Shown here in pieces: positions 17,601-26,075 of a stretch of DNA of 64,000 bases (within the stretch, counting starts at the first letter, position 1; every line of letters starts with the position of its first letter). Origin of the DNA: Amycolatopsis mongoliensis (GTDB taxonomy: Bacteria; Actinomycetota; Actinomycetes; Mycobacteriales; Pseudonocardiaceae); contig NZ_CP127295.1 in the NCBI RefSeq assembly GCF_030285665.1, positions 5,270,001-5,334,000 on the forward strand. The letters are read 5' to 3'. The notes beneath the pieces are model-generated. The model was not told where the DNA came from, made no database searches, and saw nothing but the letters and a program-made list of their open reading frames with translations. A program made the position numbers and the translations under genes.

Positions 17601-18770
17601 ATGTCGCCGGCTGTTGTTTGGGACTCCGCCCTGCTGGGTTACGACCTGGGCGGGGACCATCCGTTCAACCCCGTCCGGCTGGAGCTCACCGTCCGGCTGG
17701 CCACCGAACTCGGCGTGCTCGACGACGTCCCGCTGCTCGTCCCCACCAGCGCCGGGGACGAGGAGCTGCTTCGCGTCCACGCCCCCGAATACATCGCCGC
17801 CGTGCGGGAGGCGCCGCTCGTCGGGTGGGATGTCGGGCACGGGCTCGGCACCGCCGACAACCCCGTCTTCACCGACATGCACGACGCCTCCGCGCTGGTC
17901 GTCGGCTCGACGCTGCTCGCCGCCCGGAAGATCGCCGAGGGCGAGGCGACCCGGGCCGTCAACATCGCCGGCGGTCTGCACCACGCCATGCGCGACCAGG
18001 CGGCCGGCTTCTGCGTCTACAACGACTGCGCCGTCGCCATCTCGTGGCTGCTCGACCACGGCTTCGAGCGGATCGCCTACATCGACACCGACGTCCACCA
18101 CGGCGACGGCGTCCAGGCCGCCTTCTACGACGACCCGCGCGTCCTCACCATCTCGATGCACCAGCACCCCTTCACGCTCTGGCCGGGCACCGGCTACTCC
18201 GCCGAGACCGGCCGCGGGAAGGCCGACGGCACCTCGGTCAACGTGCCGCTGCCGCCGCGGACCCGGGACCCGGGCTGGCTGCGGGCGTTCACCGCCGTCG
18301 TCCCCTCCCTCCTGGCCGACTTCGAGCCGCAGCTGCTGTTCACCCAGTGCGGCGTCGACTCGCACGAGGAAGATCCGCTGGCCGACCTCTCGCTGAGCGT
18401 CGACGGGCACCGCACGATCTACGCCACCCTCCGCAACCTCGCCGAGACGTACGCGGGCGGCAAGTGGATCGCCGTCGGCGGGGGCGGGTACCAGCTGATC
18501 CGGGTCGTCCCGCGGTCGTGGACGCACCTGATCGCCACCGTCCTCGACCGGGACGTCGCCCCGGCGACGCCGCTGCCGCCCGGCTGGGTCGCCGCCGTCA
18601 CGCAGGCCGCCCCGCACGCCGAGCTGCCCCAGGCGATGACCGACGACCGCCCAACCGAGTTCAAGCCGTGGGGCGACGGCGAGGACGACCCGGTCGACGT
18701 CGCCGTCCGGGACACCCGCCGGGCCGTCTTCCCCCTGCACGGCCTCGATCCGGACGACCCCAGGGACTGA
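17601..18770 (+). CDS. acuC: AcuC-type class I histone-deacetylase-fold deacylase
   Basis: A 389-residue zinc deacylase. Class I HDAC motifs are in order: GGLHHAMRDQAAGFCVYND with the His-His pair, the zinc-ligand strand YIDTDVHHGDGVQ, GTGYSAETGRG, GVDSHEEDPLADLSLS with a zinc-ligand Asp, and the glycine-rich GGGGYQL near the C-terminus. AcuC in Bacillus deacetylates and reactivates acetyl-CoA synthetase. The ATG at 17601 has a poor ribosome site (GTCGACCGC upstream). Only two bases separate it from the downstream GNAT acetyltransferase, so writer and eraser of lysine acetylation appear to be co-transcribed. Confidence 0.9.
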   Translation: MSPAVVWDSALLGYDLGGDHPFNPVRLELTVRLATELGVLDDVPLLVPTSAGDEELLRVHAPEYIAAVREAPLVGWDVGHGLGTADNPVFTDMHDASALVVGSTLLAARKIAEGEATRAVNIAGGLHHAMRDQAAGFCVYNDCAVAISWLLDHGFERIAYIDTDVHHGDGVQAAFYDDPRVLTISMHQHPFTLWPGTGYSAETGRGKADGTSVNVPLPPRTRDPGWLRAFTAVVPSLLADFEPQLLFTQCGVDSHEEDPLADLSLSVDGHRTIYATLRNLAETYAGGKWIAVGGGGYQLIRVVPRSWTHLIATVLDRDVAPATPLPPGWVAAVTQAAPHAELPQAMTDDRPTEFKPWGDGEDDPVDVAVRDTRRAVFPLHGLDPDDPRD

Positions 18771-18772
18771 CG

Positions 18773-21454
18773 ATGGCCGGCCGGGACCCCTTCGACTACC
18801 CCCACGACTGGGAGGCCGACGTCGTGCTGTCCGACGGCGGCACCGTCCACCTGCGCCCGATCGTCCCCACCGACGCCGACGGCCTCGTCGCCTTCCACGG
18901 CAAGCTGTCCGAGCGCACCCGCTACTTCCGCTACTTCGGTGCCTACCCGCGGATCCCCGAGAAGGACCTGAAGCGGTTCTCCACCGTCGACCACCACGAC
19001 CGCGTCGCGTTCGCCGCCTTCCTGGGCGACGACATCGTCGCGGTCGGCCGGTACGAGCGGCTCGACCACGGCCCCTCGGCGGAGGTCGCCTTCGTCGTCA
19101 GCGACCCGCACCAGGGCCGCGGGCTCGGCTCGATCCTGCTCGAACACCTCGCCGCGGCCGCGTCGGAGTGCGGGCTGCGCCGGTTCGTCGCCGAGGTGCT
19201 CGCCGAGAACGCCGCCATGGTGCGGGTCTTCCGCGACGCCGGCTACCAGATCAGCCGCGAGATCGAGGAAGGTGTGCTGCACCTGGAGTTCGACATCGAC
19301 CCGACCGAGGAGTCGCTGGCGGTCGCGCGCTCCCGGGAGCAGGCCGCCGAGGCGCGCAGCGTGCACAACCTGCTGCACCCGACGTCGGTCGCGGTGATCG
19401 GCGCGTCCGCCGAGCCGGGCAAGGTCGGCCACGTCGCCTTCGTGAACCTGCTGGCCGCCGCGTTCACCGGCACCGTCTACCCGGTCAACCCGGAGCACCA
19501 CTCGATCCGCGGCGTCCGCGCGTACCCGTCCGTGCTCGAGATCCCGGACCAGGTCGACCTGGCGCTGGTCGCGGTGCCCGCCGAGGCCGTCGAGTCCGTT
19601 TTGGACGCTTGCCTGGCGAAGGGCGTCAAGACCCTGCTGATCGTCTCCGGCGGGTTCGGCGAGGCCGGTCCGCACGGCCTGCACGCCGAACTGCGGCTGG
19701 TCGGCGAAGCGCGGGCGCACGGCATGCGCGTCGTCGGCCCGAACGCGCTCGGCGTGCTGAACACCGCGCCCGGCGTCCGGCTCAACGCCACCCTCGCCCC
19801 GCGCCTGCCCGTGCGCGGGCGCACCGGGTTCTTCTGCCAGTCCGGCGCGCTGGGCACCGCGATCCTCGCCGACGCCGAGTCGCGCGGCCTCGGCCTGTCG
19901 ACGTTCGTCTCGGCGGGCAACCGCGCCGACGTCTCGGGCAACGATCTGCTCCAGTACTGGGAAACCGACCCGGACACCGACCTGGTGCTGCTGTACCTCG
20001 AGTCCTTCGGCAACCCGCGCAAGTTCGCGCGGCTGGCCAGGAGGCTGGCGCGGACGAAGCCGATCGTCGCGGTGAAGTCGGGGCGGCACGCGGTCCGCCC
20101 GCAGCTGGCGGCGACGTCGACGGAGATCGACGAGGCCAGCGTCCAGGCGCTGTTCGAACAGGCCGGCGTCGTGCGGGTGGAGTCGCTGGCGCAGCTGTTC
20201 GACACCGCGCTGGTGTTCGCCCACCAGCCGCTGCCCGCCGGGCCGCGGGTGGCGATCGTCGGCAACTCCAGCGCGATCGGCCTGCTGGCCGCCGACACCG
20301 CGCGGATGCAGGGCCTGCGGCTGGCCTTCGACCCGGTCGACGTCGGCCCGCAGGCCGGGCCGCACGACTTCGCCGAGGCGGTCGGCGAAGCCCTCACCTC
20401 GCCGGACACCGACGCCCTGGTCGTCGTGTTCGCGCCGCCGGTGGCGATCCCCGGTACGTCGTACGCGCGCGCCTTGCGCGAGACCGTGGTCGAACTGGGG
20501 CAGCGCAAGCCGATCGTCTCGACGTTCCTCGCCGTCGAAGGCGTTCCGGACGAGCTGGCCGTCCTCTCCGAAGACGGCGTCCCGACGCGCGGCTCGATCC
20601 CGTCGTACCCGAGCCCGGAACGCGCGGTGAACGCCCTCGCCCGGGTCATCCGGTACGCGGCGTGGCGGCAGCGCCCGCAGGGCACGCTGGTGACGCCGTC
20701 GGGGATCCACACCGAGCAGGCGCAGGGCATCGTGCGCGAGTTCCTCGACGCCGAGAACGGCAAGACGACGCTGCTGTCGGACACCGACGTCGTGCGGTTG
20801 CTGGGCTGCTACGGCATCGACGTCGTCCCGTTCCGCGTCGCGTCCACAGTGGACGGAGCTGTTGCGGCGGCGGCCGAGCTGGGCTACCCGGTGACGCTCA
20901 AGGCCGTCGACGAGCGGCTGCGCGGCCGGCCCGACCTGGCCGGGGTGCGGCTCGACCTGGCCTCGGACGAGGCCGTGCGCACCGCCTACGAAACGCTGTG
21001 CGAGATCTCCGGCGACGACGACGTGTACGTCCAGCGGATGGCCCCGAAGGGCCTCTCGTGCGTGATCGGGCTGCAGGACGACCCGTCGTTCGGCACGCTC
21101 GTGTCGTTCGGGCTGTCCGGGCTGGTCAGCACGCTGCTGGGCGACCGCGCCTACCGGGCGGTGCCGCTCACCGACGTCGACGCGGCCACGCTGCTGCGCG
21201 AGCCGCGGACGGCGCCGCTGCTCACCGGCTACCGCGGCGACGAGCCCGCCGACCTCGCGGCCCTGCAGGACATGGTGCTGCGCGTCGCTGCGCTGGCCGA
21301 GGACAACCCGGAGGTGCGGTCGCTGGTGCTCGACCCGATCCTGGCATCGCCGGACGGCGCCTTCGTCGCCAACGCCCGGCTCGTGCTGGGGCCACCGCCG
21401 TCACGGCCCGACACCGGCCCGCGGCGCCTGCGCGCCATCAACCCCCTGGACTGA
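18773..21454 (+). CDS. pat: Pat-type protein acetyltransferase: GNAT fused to an ADP-forming acyl-CoA-synthetase-like module
   Basis: An 893-residue protein. The N-terminal GNAT domain is about residues 20-175 (acetyl-CoA loop DPHQGRGLGSILLEHL). It is followed by a CoA-binding domain (SVAVIGASAEPGKVGHVAF), a succinyl-CoA-ligase-like part (FFCQSGALGTAIL) and a C-terminal ATP-grasp-like domain from about residue 665. In active ADP-forming synthetases a catalytic His follows the KSGR loop (SHTG-type). Here the segment reads KSGRHAVRPQLAATSTEIDEA without that His, as expected for Pat enzymes, where the module is regulatory. The GNAT-first order is the arrangement seen in many actinomycetes. It probably acetylates acetyl-CoA synthetase, opposed by the adjacent AcuC. 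Confidence 0.88.
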   Translation: MAGRDPFDYPHDWEADVVLSDGGTVHLRPIVPTDADGLVAFHGKLSERTRYFRYFGAYPRIPEKDLKRFSTVDHHDRVAFAAFLGDDIVAVGRYERLDHGPSAEVAFVVSDPHQGRGLGSILLEHLAAAASECGLRRFVAEVLAENAAMVRVFRDAGYQISREIEEGVLHLEFDIDPTEESLAVARSREQAAEARSVHNLLHPTSVAVIGASAEPGKVGHVAFVNLLAAAFTGTVYPVNPEHHSIRGVRAYPSVLEIPDQVDLALVAVPAEAVESVLDACLAKGVKTLLIVSGGFGEAGPHGLHAELRLVGEARAHGMRVVGPNALGVLNTAPGVRLNATLAPRLPVRGRTGFFCQSGALGTAILADAESRGLGLSTFVSAGNRADVSGNDLLQYWETDPDTDLVLLYLESFGNPRKFARLARRLARTKPIVAVKSGRHAVRPQLAATSTEIDEASVQALFEQAGVVRVESLAQLFDTALVFAHQPLPAGPRVAIVGNSSAIGLLAADTARMQGLRLAFDPVDVGPQAGPHDFAEAVGEALTSPDTDALVVVFAPPVAIPGTSYARALRETVVELGQRKPIVSTFLAVEGVPDELAVLSEDGVPTRGSIPSYPSPERAVNALARVIRYAAWRQRPQGTLVTPSGIHTEQAQGIVREFLDAENGKTTLLSDTDVVRLLGCYGIDVVPFRVASTVDGAVAAAAELGYPVTLKAVDERLRGRPDLAGVRLDLASDEAVRTAYETLCEISGDDDVYVQRMAPKGLSCVIGLQDDPSFGTLVSFGLSGLVSTLLGDRAYRAVPLTDVDAATLLREPRTAPLLTGYRGDEPADLAALQDMVLRVAALAEDNPEVRSLVLDPILASPDGAFVANARLVLGPPPSRPDTGPRRLRAINPLD

Positions 21455-21457
21455 ACC

Positions 21458-22585
21458 GTGCTGACCGAACTGCTGAAGCAGCACGCCGCGGACCTGCCCG
21501 GCGCGGTGGCGCTCGTCGCGCACGGCGACCAGATCGAGGCGGCGGCGGTGGGTTCGGCCGACGCCGAGGGCATCGTGCCGATGGCGCGGGACTCGCTGTT
21601 CCGCATCGCGTCGCTGACCAAACCGATCGTGGCCGCGGCGGTCATGCTGCTCGTCGACGACGGCGAACTCGCGCTCGACGACCCGATCGCGCGGTGGCTG
21701 CCGGAGCTGGCGTCGCCGGTGGTCGTGCGGACGCCGGCCGGGCCGGTCGACGACGTCGTGCCCGCCGTCCGCCCGATCACGGTGGCCGACCTGCTCACCT
21801 TCCGCTGCGGGTACGGCCTCGCGGCGGACATGACGCTGCCCGCGGTCGACCTGCTGCTGCAGGTGCTGGGCCACCCGGCGGCGGCACCGCGGGCCCTGCC
21901 GCCGGACGCGTGGACGGCCGCGCTGGCGCAGGTCCCGCTGCTGCACCAGCCGGGGGAGGCGTGGCTCTACGACACCGGTTCGGACATCCAGGGCGTGCTC
22001 ATCGCGCGGGTGTCGGGCCGGTCGCTGCCGGAGTTCCTGGCGGAACGGCTGTTCGAGCCGCTGGGCATGGCCGACACCGGGTTCGCCGTGCCGACCGCGG
22101 CGCTGGGCCGGTTCACCAGCGCCTACCGGCCCGGGGCGGCGGGACTGCGGCTGATCGACTCGCCGGAAGGCCGCTGGAGCGTCGCACCACCGTTCCCGTC
22201 GGGCGCCGCGGGCCTGGTTTCGACGGCCGACGACCTGCTCGCGTTCGCCCGGTTCCTGCTGGCCGAAGGCACGGTCGGCGACCACCGGCTGCTGACGCCG
22301 GAGTCGGTGCACCGGATGACCACCGACCACCTGACGCCGGCCCAGCGCGAGGCCGGACGGGTGTTCCTGCACGGCCAGGGCTGGGGGTACGGCGGCTCGG
22401 TCGACGTCGAGGCGAAGGAACCCTGGGAGGTGCCGGGCCGCTACGGCTGGGTCGGCGGCGCGGGCACGGCCTGGCACCTGCTCCCGGCGACGGGCACGGT
22501 CACGGTCCTGCTGACGCAGGTAGAGATGACGGCCCCGGAACCGACTCCGCTGATGCGCGAGTTCTGGACCTACGCCGCGAAGTAG
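21458..22585 (+). CDS. Serine hydrolase, beta-lactamase/class C fold
   Basis: A 375-residue protein of the beta-lactamase-related family (esterase EstB/DD-peptidase-like). The nucleophile motif SLTK lies in FRIASLTKPIVAAAVM. The second motif, Y-x-N in class C enzymes, appears as YDTGSD, and the third (K/H-T/S-G) as GGAGT in VGGAGTAWHLLP. With these changes an esterase or amidase is likelier than a true beta-lactamase. No signal peptide is present, so it is cytosolic. The start is GTG at 21458, four bases after the upstream stop, so it is in the acuC-pat transcription unit. Confidence 0.85.
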   Translation: MLTELLKQHAADLPGAVALVAHGDQIEAAAVGSADAEGIVPMARDSLFRIASLTKPIVAAAVMLLVDDGELALDDPIARWLPELASPVVVRTPAGPVDDVVPAVRPITVADLLTFRCGYGLAADMTLPAVDLLLQVLGHPAAAPRALPPDAWTAALAQVPLLHQPGEAWLYDTGSDIQGVLIARVSGRSLPEFLAERLFEPLGMADTGFAVPTAALGRFTSAYRPGAAGLRLIDSPEGRWSVAPPFPSGAAGLVSTADDLLAFARFLLAEGTVGDHRLLTPESVHRMTTDHLTPAQREAGRVFLHGQGWGYGGSVDVEAKEPWEVPGRYGWVGGAGTAWHLLPATGTVTVLLTQVEMTAPEPTPLMREFWTYAAK

Positions 22586-22597
22586 CGAGACCCCGGC

Positions 22598-22679
22598 GTA
22601 CCCGGAGGGTCGGCTCGCGTACCTGGAGGGTCGGCCGGTGAGCCGGCTGTCGGGGTACGTGAGCCGACCGGCTGGGTAC
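22598..22679. repeat. Four-unit inverted repeat between convergent genes
   Basis: Four related 18-base units, two forward (22598-22615, 22619-22636) and two inverted (22641-22658, 22662-22679). Each begins GTACC and ends CGGCT or CGGCC when read outward-in, and unit spacing is 21 bases on both sides. Together they can fold into a large cruciform or terminator. The last unit ends one base before the stop of the convergent acyl-CoA dehydrogenase. Confidence 0.7.
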
Positions 22680-22680
22680 A

Positions 22681-23703
22681 TCAGGCGTCCGCCGCCAGCT
22701 CCTCGCCCAGGGCCAGGAGCTGCGAGGTTGCCGGGCCGAGCAGGAACTCCAGGCGTTTCGCCGCCACGAAGTACCGGTGCACCACGTGGTCGACGTCGAT
22801 GCCGACGCCGCCGTGGACGTGGACCGTCGTGTGCGCCACCCGGTGGCCCGCCTCGGCCGCCCAGAACTTCGCCGTGGCCACCGCTTCCGCCGACGGGAGA
22901 CCCGAGGCCAGCCGCCACGCCGCCTGCAGCGACGTCAACCGCACGGCCTCCACGTCGACGTACGCGTCCGCGAGGCGCTGGCGGACCGCTTGGAACCCGC
23001 CGATCACGTGGTCGAACTGCCTGCGCTCGGCCGCGTACGCCGCCGTCAGCTCCAGCGCCCGCTCGACCACGCCGAGCTGCTGCGCGCACACCCCGGCCGT
23101 CCCGCGCAGGCGCAGCCATTCGCCGATGTCGCCCAGCGATACGCCGGGGACGTCCGTCAGCTCGAGCAGCGCCGCGTCCGCGTGGTCGGTCGTCTGCTGC
23201 GGCCGCACCGTCACGCCGGGTGCCGAAGCGTCGACCAGGAAGACCTCGTCGGACGCGGCCACGAGAAAGCCGTGGGCGAAGGCGCCGAACGCCACCGCGG
23301 ACCGGGTGCCGGACACGCGGCCGTCCGCGGCCGTGAAGCCGGCCAGCGCCACCGCTAGAACACGTTCTCCCCGCAGCACCGGCAGCACCCAGCGGTCGAT
23401 CAGCTGCGGCGTGCCGAACTCGGCCAGCGCCGACGCCGCCATCGTGATCGAGGTCAGGTAGGGGACCGCCGCCACCGCGCGGCCGATCTCGGTGAGCACC
23501 GCGCACTGCTCCAGCAGGCCGAACCCGCCGCCGCCCAGTGACGACGGCAGGGCCGCGTCGAGCACGCCCGCCTGGCCCAGCGCCGTCCACAGTGGAGCGT
23601 CGAAGCCGCCGGTGCCGTGCGGGTCGTGGGTGACCTTGTCGGCCAGGATCCGCCGGGTCAGCGCCGCCAGGTCGGCCGACGCCTCGGAAGGGGTGAAGTC
23701 CAT
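22681..23703 (-). CDS. Acyl-CoA dehydrogenase, FadE27/ChsE5-like subunit
   Basis: A 340-residue acyl-CoA dehydrogenase, shorter than the 380-400 of ordinary enzymes. It keeps the helical N-domain and C-terminal segments YAAERRQFDHVIGGFQAVRQRLAD and VHVHGGVGIDVDHVVHRY. It is paired with the upstream dehydrogenase, nine bases apart. Such pairs form alpha2beta2 enzymes in mycobacterial steroid side-chain beta-oxidation. Neighbouring mce4-like genes, ferredoxin and SDRs in the same order as Rv3505-Rv3492c make the FadE27 assignment likely, though paralogue-level identity needs a tree. Confidence 0.85.
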   Translation of the reverse strand: MDFTPSEASADLAALTRRILADKVTHDPHGTGGFDAPLWTALGQAGVLDAALPSSLGGGGFGLLEQCAVLTEIGRAVAAVPYLTSITMAASALAEFGTPQLIDRWVLPVLRGERVLAVALAGFTAADGRVSGTRSAVAFGAFAHGFLVAASDEVFLVDASAPGVTVRPQQTTDHADAALLELTDVPGVSLGDIGEWLRLRGTAGVCAQQLGVVERALELTAAYAAERRQFDHVIGGFQAVRQRLADAYVDVEAVRLTSLQAAWRLASGLPSAEAVATAKFWAAEAGHRVAHTTVHVHGGVGIDVDHVVHRYFVAAKRLEFLLGPATSQLLALGEELAADA

Positions 23704-23712
23704 GAGACGCTC

Positions 23713-24873
23713 CTAGCGCGTGACGGGCAGGCCGAGGGCGGTCGCGGCGATCATGTCCCGCTGGATCTCGTTCGTGCCGCCGCCGAAGGTGAGGATCAGC
23801 GCCGACCGGTGCAGCCGCTCGATCCGCCCGGCCAGCAGCGCGCCCGGCGAGCCGTCGCGGACGACGGCGGCCGCGCCCAGCACCTCCATCAGCAGGCGGT
23901 AGGCCTCGATCGCGAACTCCGTGCCGTACACCTTCGTCGCCGACGCCTCCGCCGGGCCGAGCTCGCTCGCCGCGGCCGCCCAGGCGATCCGCCAGTTCCG
24001 CAGCTTCAGGTACTCCGCGCCGGCGTGCACCCGCGCGAGGTGCAGCCGCACCCATTCCTGCTCGAGGGCGCCGGTCTCCTTCGCCCACGTCAGAACGTCG
24101 GCGAGGGCCTTGCGGACGGGCGCCGACGAGGTCAGCGCGACGCGCTCGTGGTTGAGCTGGTTGGTGATCAGCGGCCAGCCCGCGTTCTCCTCGGCGACCC
24201 GCGCCGACACGGGCACGCGCACGCCGTCGTAGTACGTCGCGCTCGTCCCGGCGCCCGCGACCGTGCGCACCTTGGTCCACGAAAACCCGGGAGACGACGT
24301 CGGCACGATCAGGATCGACAGGCCGCGGTGCTTCTTCGCGCCGGGATCGGTGCGGACGGCGAGCCACACGTAGTCGGCGTACTCGATCAAGCTGGTCCAC
24401 ATCTTCTGCCCGGTGACGACGTACTCGTCGCCGTCGCGCACCGCGCGCGTCCGCAGCGACGCGAGGTCGGTGCCGGCCTCCGGCTCGGAGTAGCCGATCG
24501 AGAAGTGCAGCTCGCCCGCGGCGATCTTCGGCAGGTAGAACGCCTTCTGCTCGTCGGTGCCGTACCGCATGATGGTCGGCCCGACGGTGTTCACCGTCAG
24601 GAACGGGACCGGCACCCCGGCGATGGCCGCTTCGTCGGTGAAGATGAGCTGGTCGAGCATCGGCCGGCCCTGCCCGCCGTACTCCTTCGGCCAGCCGAGC
24701 GCCAGCCAGCCGTCCTTGCCCAGCTGCCGGACGATCTCCTTGTACGCCACGCCGTCGCCGTACTCGTCGCCCGCGCGGAGGCTTTCCCGCCGCTCGGGCG
24801 TCATCAGCTCGGCGAAGTACTCCCGGAGCTCCGCGGCCAGTGCCCGCTGCTCCGGTGTGTAGTCGATCCGCAC
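23713..24873 (-). CDS. Acyl-CoA dehydrogenase, FadE26/ChsE4-like subunit
   Basis: A 386-residue acyl-CoA dehydrogenase with the complete fold. It has the helical N-domain beginning RIDYTPEQRALAAELREYF, the FAD/substrate segments FSIGYSEPEAGTDLASL and VVTGQKMWTS, and the C-terminal FAD-binding GGGTNEIQRDMIA. Expected to work with the downstream subunit on CoA esters of the steroid side chain. The start is GTG at 24873 with GAGGTGACGG before it. Its promoter region carries the KstR operator at 24899-24912 and is shared with the divergent ferredoxin gene, so de-repression by steroid-derived CoA esters is expected. Confidence 0.87.
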   Translation of the reverse strand: MRIDYTPEQRALAAELREYFAELMTPERRESLRAGDEYGDGVAYKEIVRQLGKDGWLALGWPKEYGGQGRPMLDQLIFTDEAAIAGVPVPFLTVNTVGPTIMRYGTDEQKAFYLPKIAAGELHFSIGYSEPEAGTDLASLRTRAVRDGDEYVVTGQKMWTSLIEYADYVWLAVRTDPGAKKHRGLSILIVPTSSPGFSWTKVRTVAGAGTSATYYDGVRVPVSARVAEENAGWPLITNQLNHERVALTSSAPVRKALADVLTWAKETGALEQEWVRLHLARVHAGAEYLKLRNWRIAWAAAASELGPAEASATKVYGTEFAIEAYRLLMEVLGAAAVVRDGSPGALLAGRIERLHRSALILTFGGGTNEIQRDMIAATALGLPVTR

Positions 24874-24898
24874 CCGTCACCTCGATCCGGCGTTATAG

Positions 24899-24912
24899 TA
24901 GAACCTGTTCTA
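24899..24912. promoter_or_regulatory. KstR operator in the divergent fadE/ferredoxin promoter
   Basis: TAGAACCTGTTCTA matches the KstR consensus TnnAACnnGTTnnA at every fixed position. It lies 26 bases upstream of the fadE26-like GTG and 31 bases upstream of the ferredoxin ATG. KstR is the TetR-family repressor of cholesterol catabolism in mycobacteria and relatives. Confidence 0.8.
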
Positions 24913-24943
24913 GTTGTACCAGGACTCACGCGGCGGAGGAAGC

Positions 24944-25135
24944 ATGGAGATCGGGGTCGACCGTTCGCTCTGCGAAGCGAACGCGGTGTGCGTGGGGCTC
25001 GCGCCGGACGTCTTCGACCTGGACGACGACGAAGAACTCGTCATCCAGCCGGGCCCGGTGCCGGAAGATCAGATAGAACATGTTACAGATGCTGTAAAAA
25101 GCTGCCCTAAGAACGCCCTGTTCATAGCCGGTTAG
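24944..25135 (+). CDS. 3Fe-4S ferredoxin (FdxD-like)
   Basis: A 63-residue acidic ferredoxin. Cys10 and Cys16 (CEANAVC) and Cys54 in SCPKNAL give the C-x5-C...C-P pattern of single 3Fe-4S cluster ferredoxins that feed actinobacterial cytochromes P450. The ATG at 24944 is preceded by GGCGGAGGAAGC. In the M. tuberculosis mce4 region fdxD has the same place between fadE26 and hsd4A. A P450 or other redox partner in steroid oxidation is likely but is not in this window. Confidence 0.9.
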   Translation: MEIGVDRSLCEANAVCVGLAPDVFDLDDDEELVIQPGPVPEDQIEHVTDAVKSCPKNALFIAG

Positions 25136-25164
25136 CGGTGTTTACTCAGGGGCTTGCTCTCGAC

Positions 25165-25178
25165 GAGAACAGATTCTA
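25165..25178. promoter_or_regulatory. Degenerate KstR-like site upstream of the SDR/mce operon
   Basis: GAGAACAGATTCTA shares the AGAACnnnTTCT core with the upstream operator but differs from TnnAACnnGTTnnA at two fixed positions. It sits 39 bases before the SDR start, within the 82-base gap after the ferredoxin gene. It could be a weak second operator, or chance. Confidence 0.35.
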
Positions 25179-25217
25179 CTGTAGGCCCGATCACCGGACT
25201 CGACGAGGAGGCCTCGC

Positions 25218-26075
25218 GTGAGCCTGACCGGCAGGACAGCGATCGTCACGGGCGCCGCCGCGGGGCTGGGACGGGCGGAAGCGCTCGCCCTGGCCGGGCA
25301 GGGCGCCACCGTCGTCGTCAACGACATCGGCGAGCCGAAGGACGTCGTCGAAGAGATCGAAGCCGCCGGCGGGAAGGCCGTCGCGGTCGCCGGCGACGTC
25401 GGGGAGCGGGCCACGGCGGACGCCCTCGTGGCCGCCGCGCTCGACCTCGGCGGGCTCGACATCGTGGTCAACAACGCGGGCGTGCTGCGCGACAAGATGC
25501 TGTTCTCGATGTCGGACGACGACTGGGACACCGTCCTGCGCGTCCACCTGCGCGGCCACTTCCTGTTGTCCCGCAACGCCGCCAAGTACTGGCGTGACAA
25601 GTCCAAAGAAGACGGACGGCCGGTGTACGGGCGGCTGGTCAACACCGCGTCCGAGGCGTTCCTCATCGGCTCGCCGGGCCAGCCCAACTACGCCGCGGCG
25701 AAGGCCGGCATCACCGCGCTCACCATGTCGGCCGCCCGCGGCCTGGCCAAGTACGGCGTCCGCGCGAACGCGATCTGCCCTCGCGCGCGGACGGCGATGA
25801 CCGAGGGCGTGTTCGGGGCTCCTCCCGCCGAGGGCTCCGATCCGCTCTCGGTCGAGCACGTCGCCCCCTTCGTCGCCTACCTCGCCTCGCCCGCGGCCGA
25901 GCACGTCAACGGCCAGGTGTTCGTCGTCCACGGCGGCACGGTCGCCCTGGTCGGGGCCCCGCGGATCGAGCAGCGCTGGCGCCTCGACGAGCTCGAGACG
26001 TCGGTCAGCGCGTTCTTCGCCGAACGCGACCCCGGCCGGATGTTCGCCGCCACCGAGATCCTGGGAGAGTCATGA
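25218..26075 (+). CDS. SDR, Hsd4A-like steroid/hydroxyacyl-CoA dehydrogenase
   Basis: A 285-residue SDR. The cofactor motif is VTGAAAGLGRAEA, followed by VNNAGVLRDKMLFSMSDDDWDTV, a sequence typical of multifunctional-enzyme-type hydroxyacyl-CoA dehydrogenases. Catalytic Ser is in VNTASEAF and Tyr/Lys in NYAAAK. About 40 extra C-terminal residues (RWRLDELETSVSAFFAERDP) match that subgroup. Synteny with Rv3502c (hsd4A, 17-beta-hydroxysteroid and side-chain hydroxyacyl activities reported for the family) supports a steroid role. The start is GTG at 25218 behind GAGGAGG. The stop overlaps the next SDR in ATGA. Confidence 0.87.
   Translation: MSLTGRTAIVTGAAAGLGRAEALALAGQGATVVVNDIGEPKDVVEEIEAAGGKAVAVAGDVGERATADALVAAALDLGGLDIVVNNAGVLRDKMLFSMSDDDWDTVLRVHLRGHFLLSRNAAKYWRDKSKEDGRPVYGRLVNTASEAFLIGSPGQPNYAAAKAGITALTMSAARGLAKYGVRANAICPRARTAMTEGVFGAPPAEGSDPLSVEHVAPFVAYLASPAAEHVNGQVFVVHGGTVALVGAPRIEQRWRLDELETSVSAFFAERDPGRMFAATEILGES

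Noticed and set aside
21458..22585. True class C beta-lactamase
   Set aside because: No signal peptide, and the Tyr-x-Asn and Lys-Thr-Gly motifs are not intact; a general serine hydrolase is safer.
19168..22641. Open frame of about 1150 codons on the plus strand in another frame of pat
   Set aside because: Arg/Ala/Gly-rich low-complexity translation; the pat and hydrolase frames have full motifs and matching starts.
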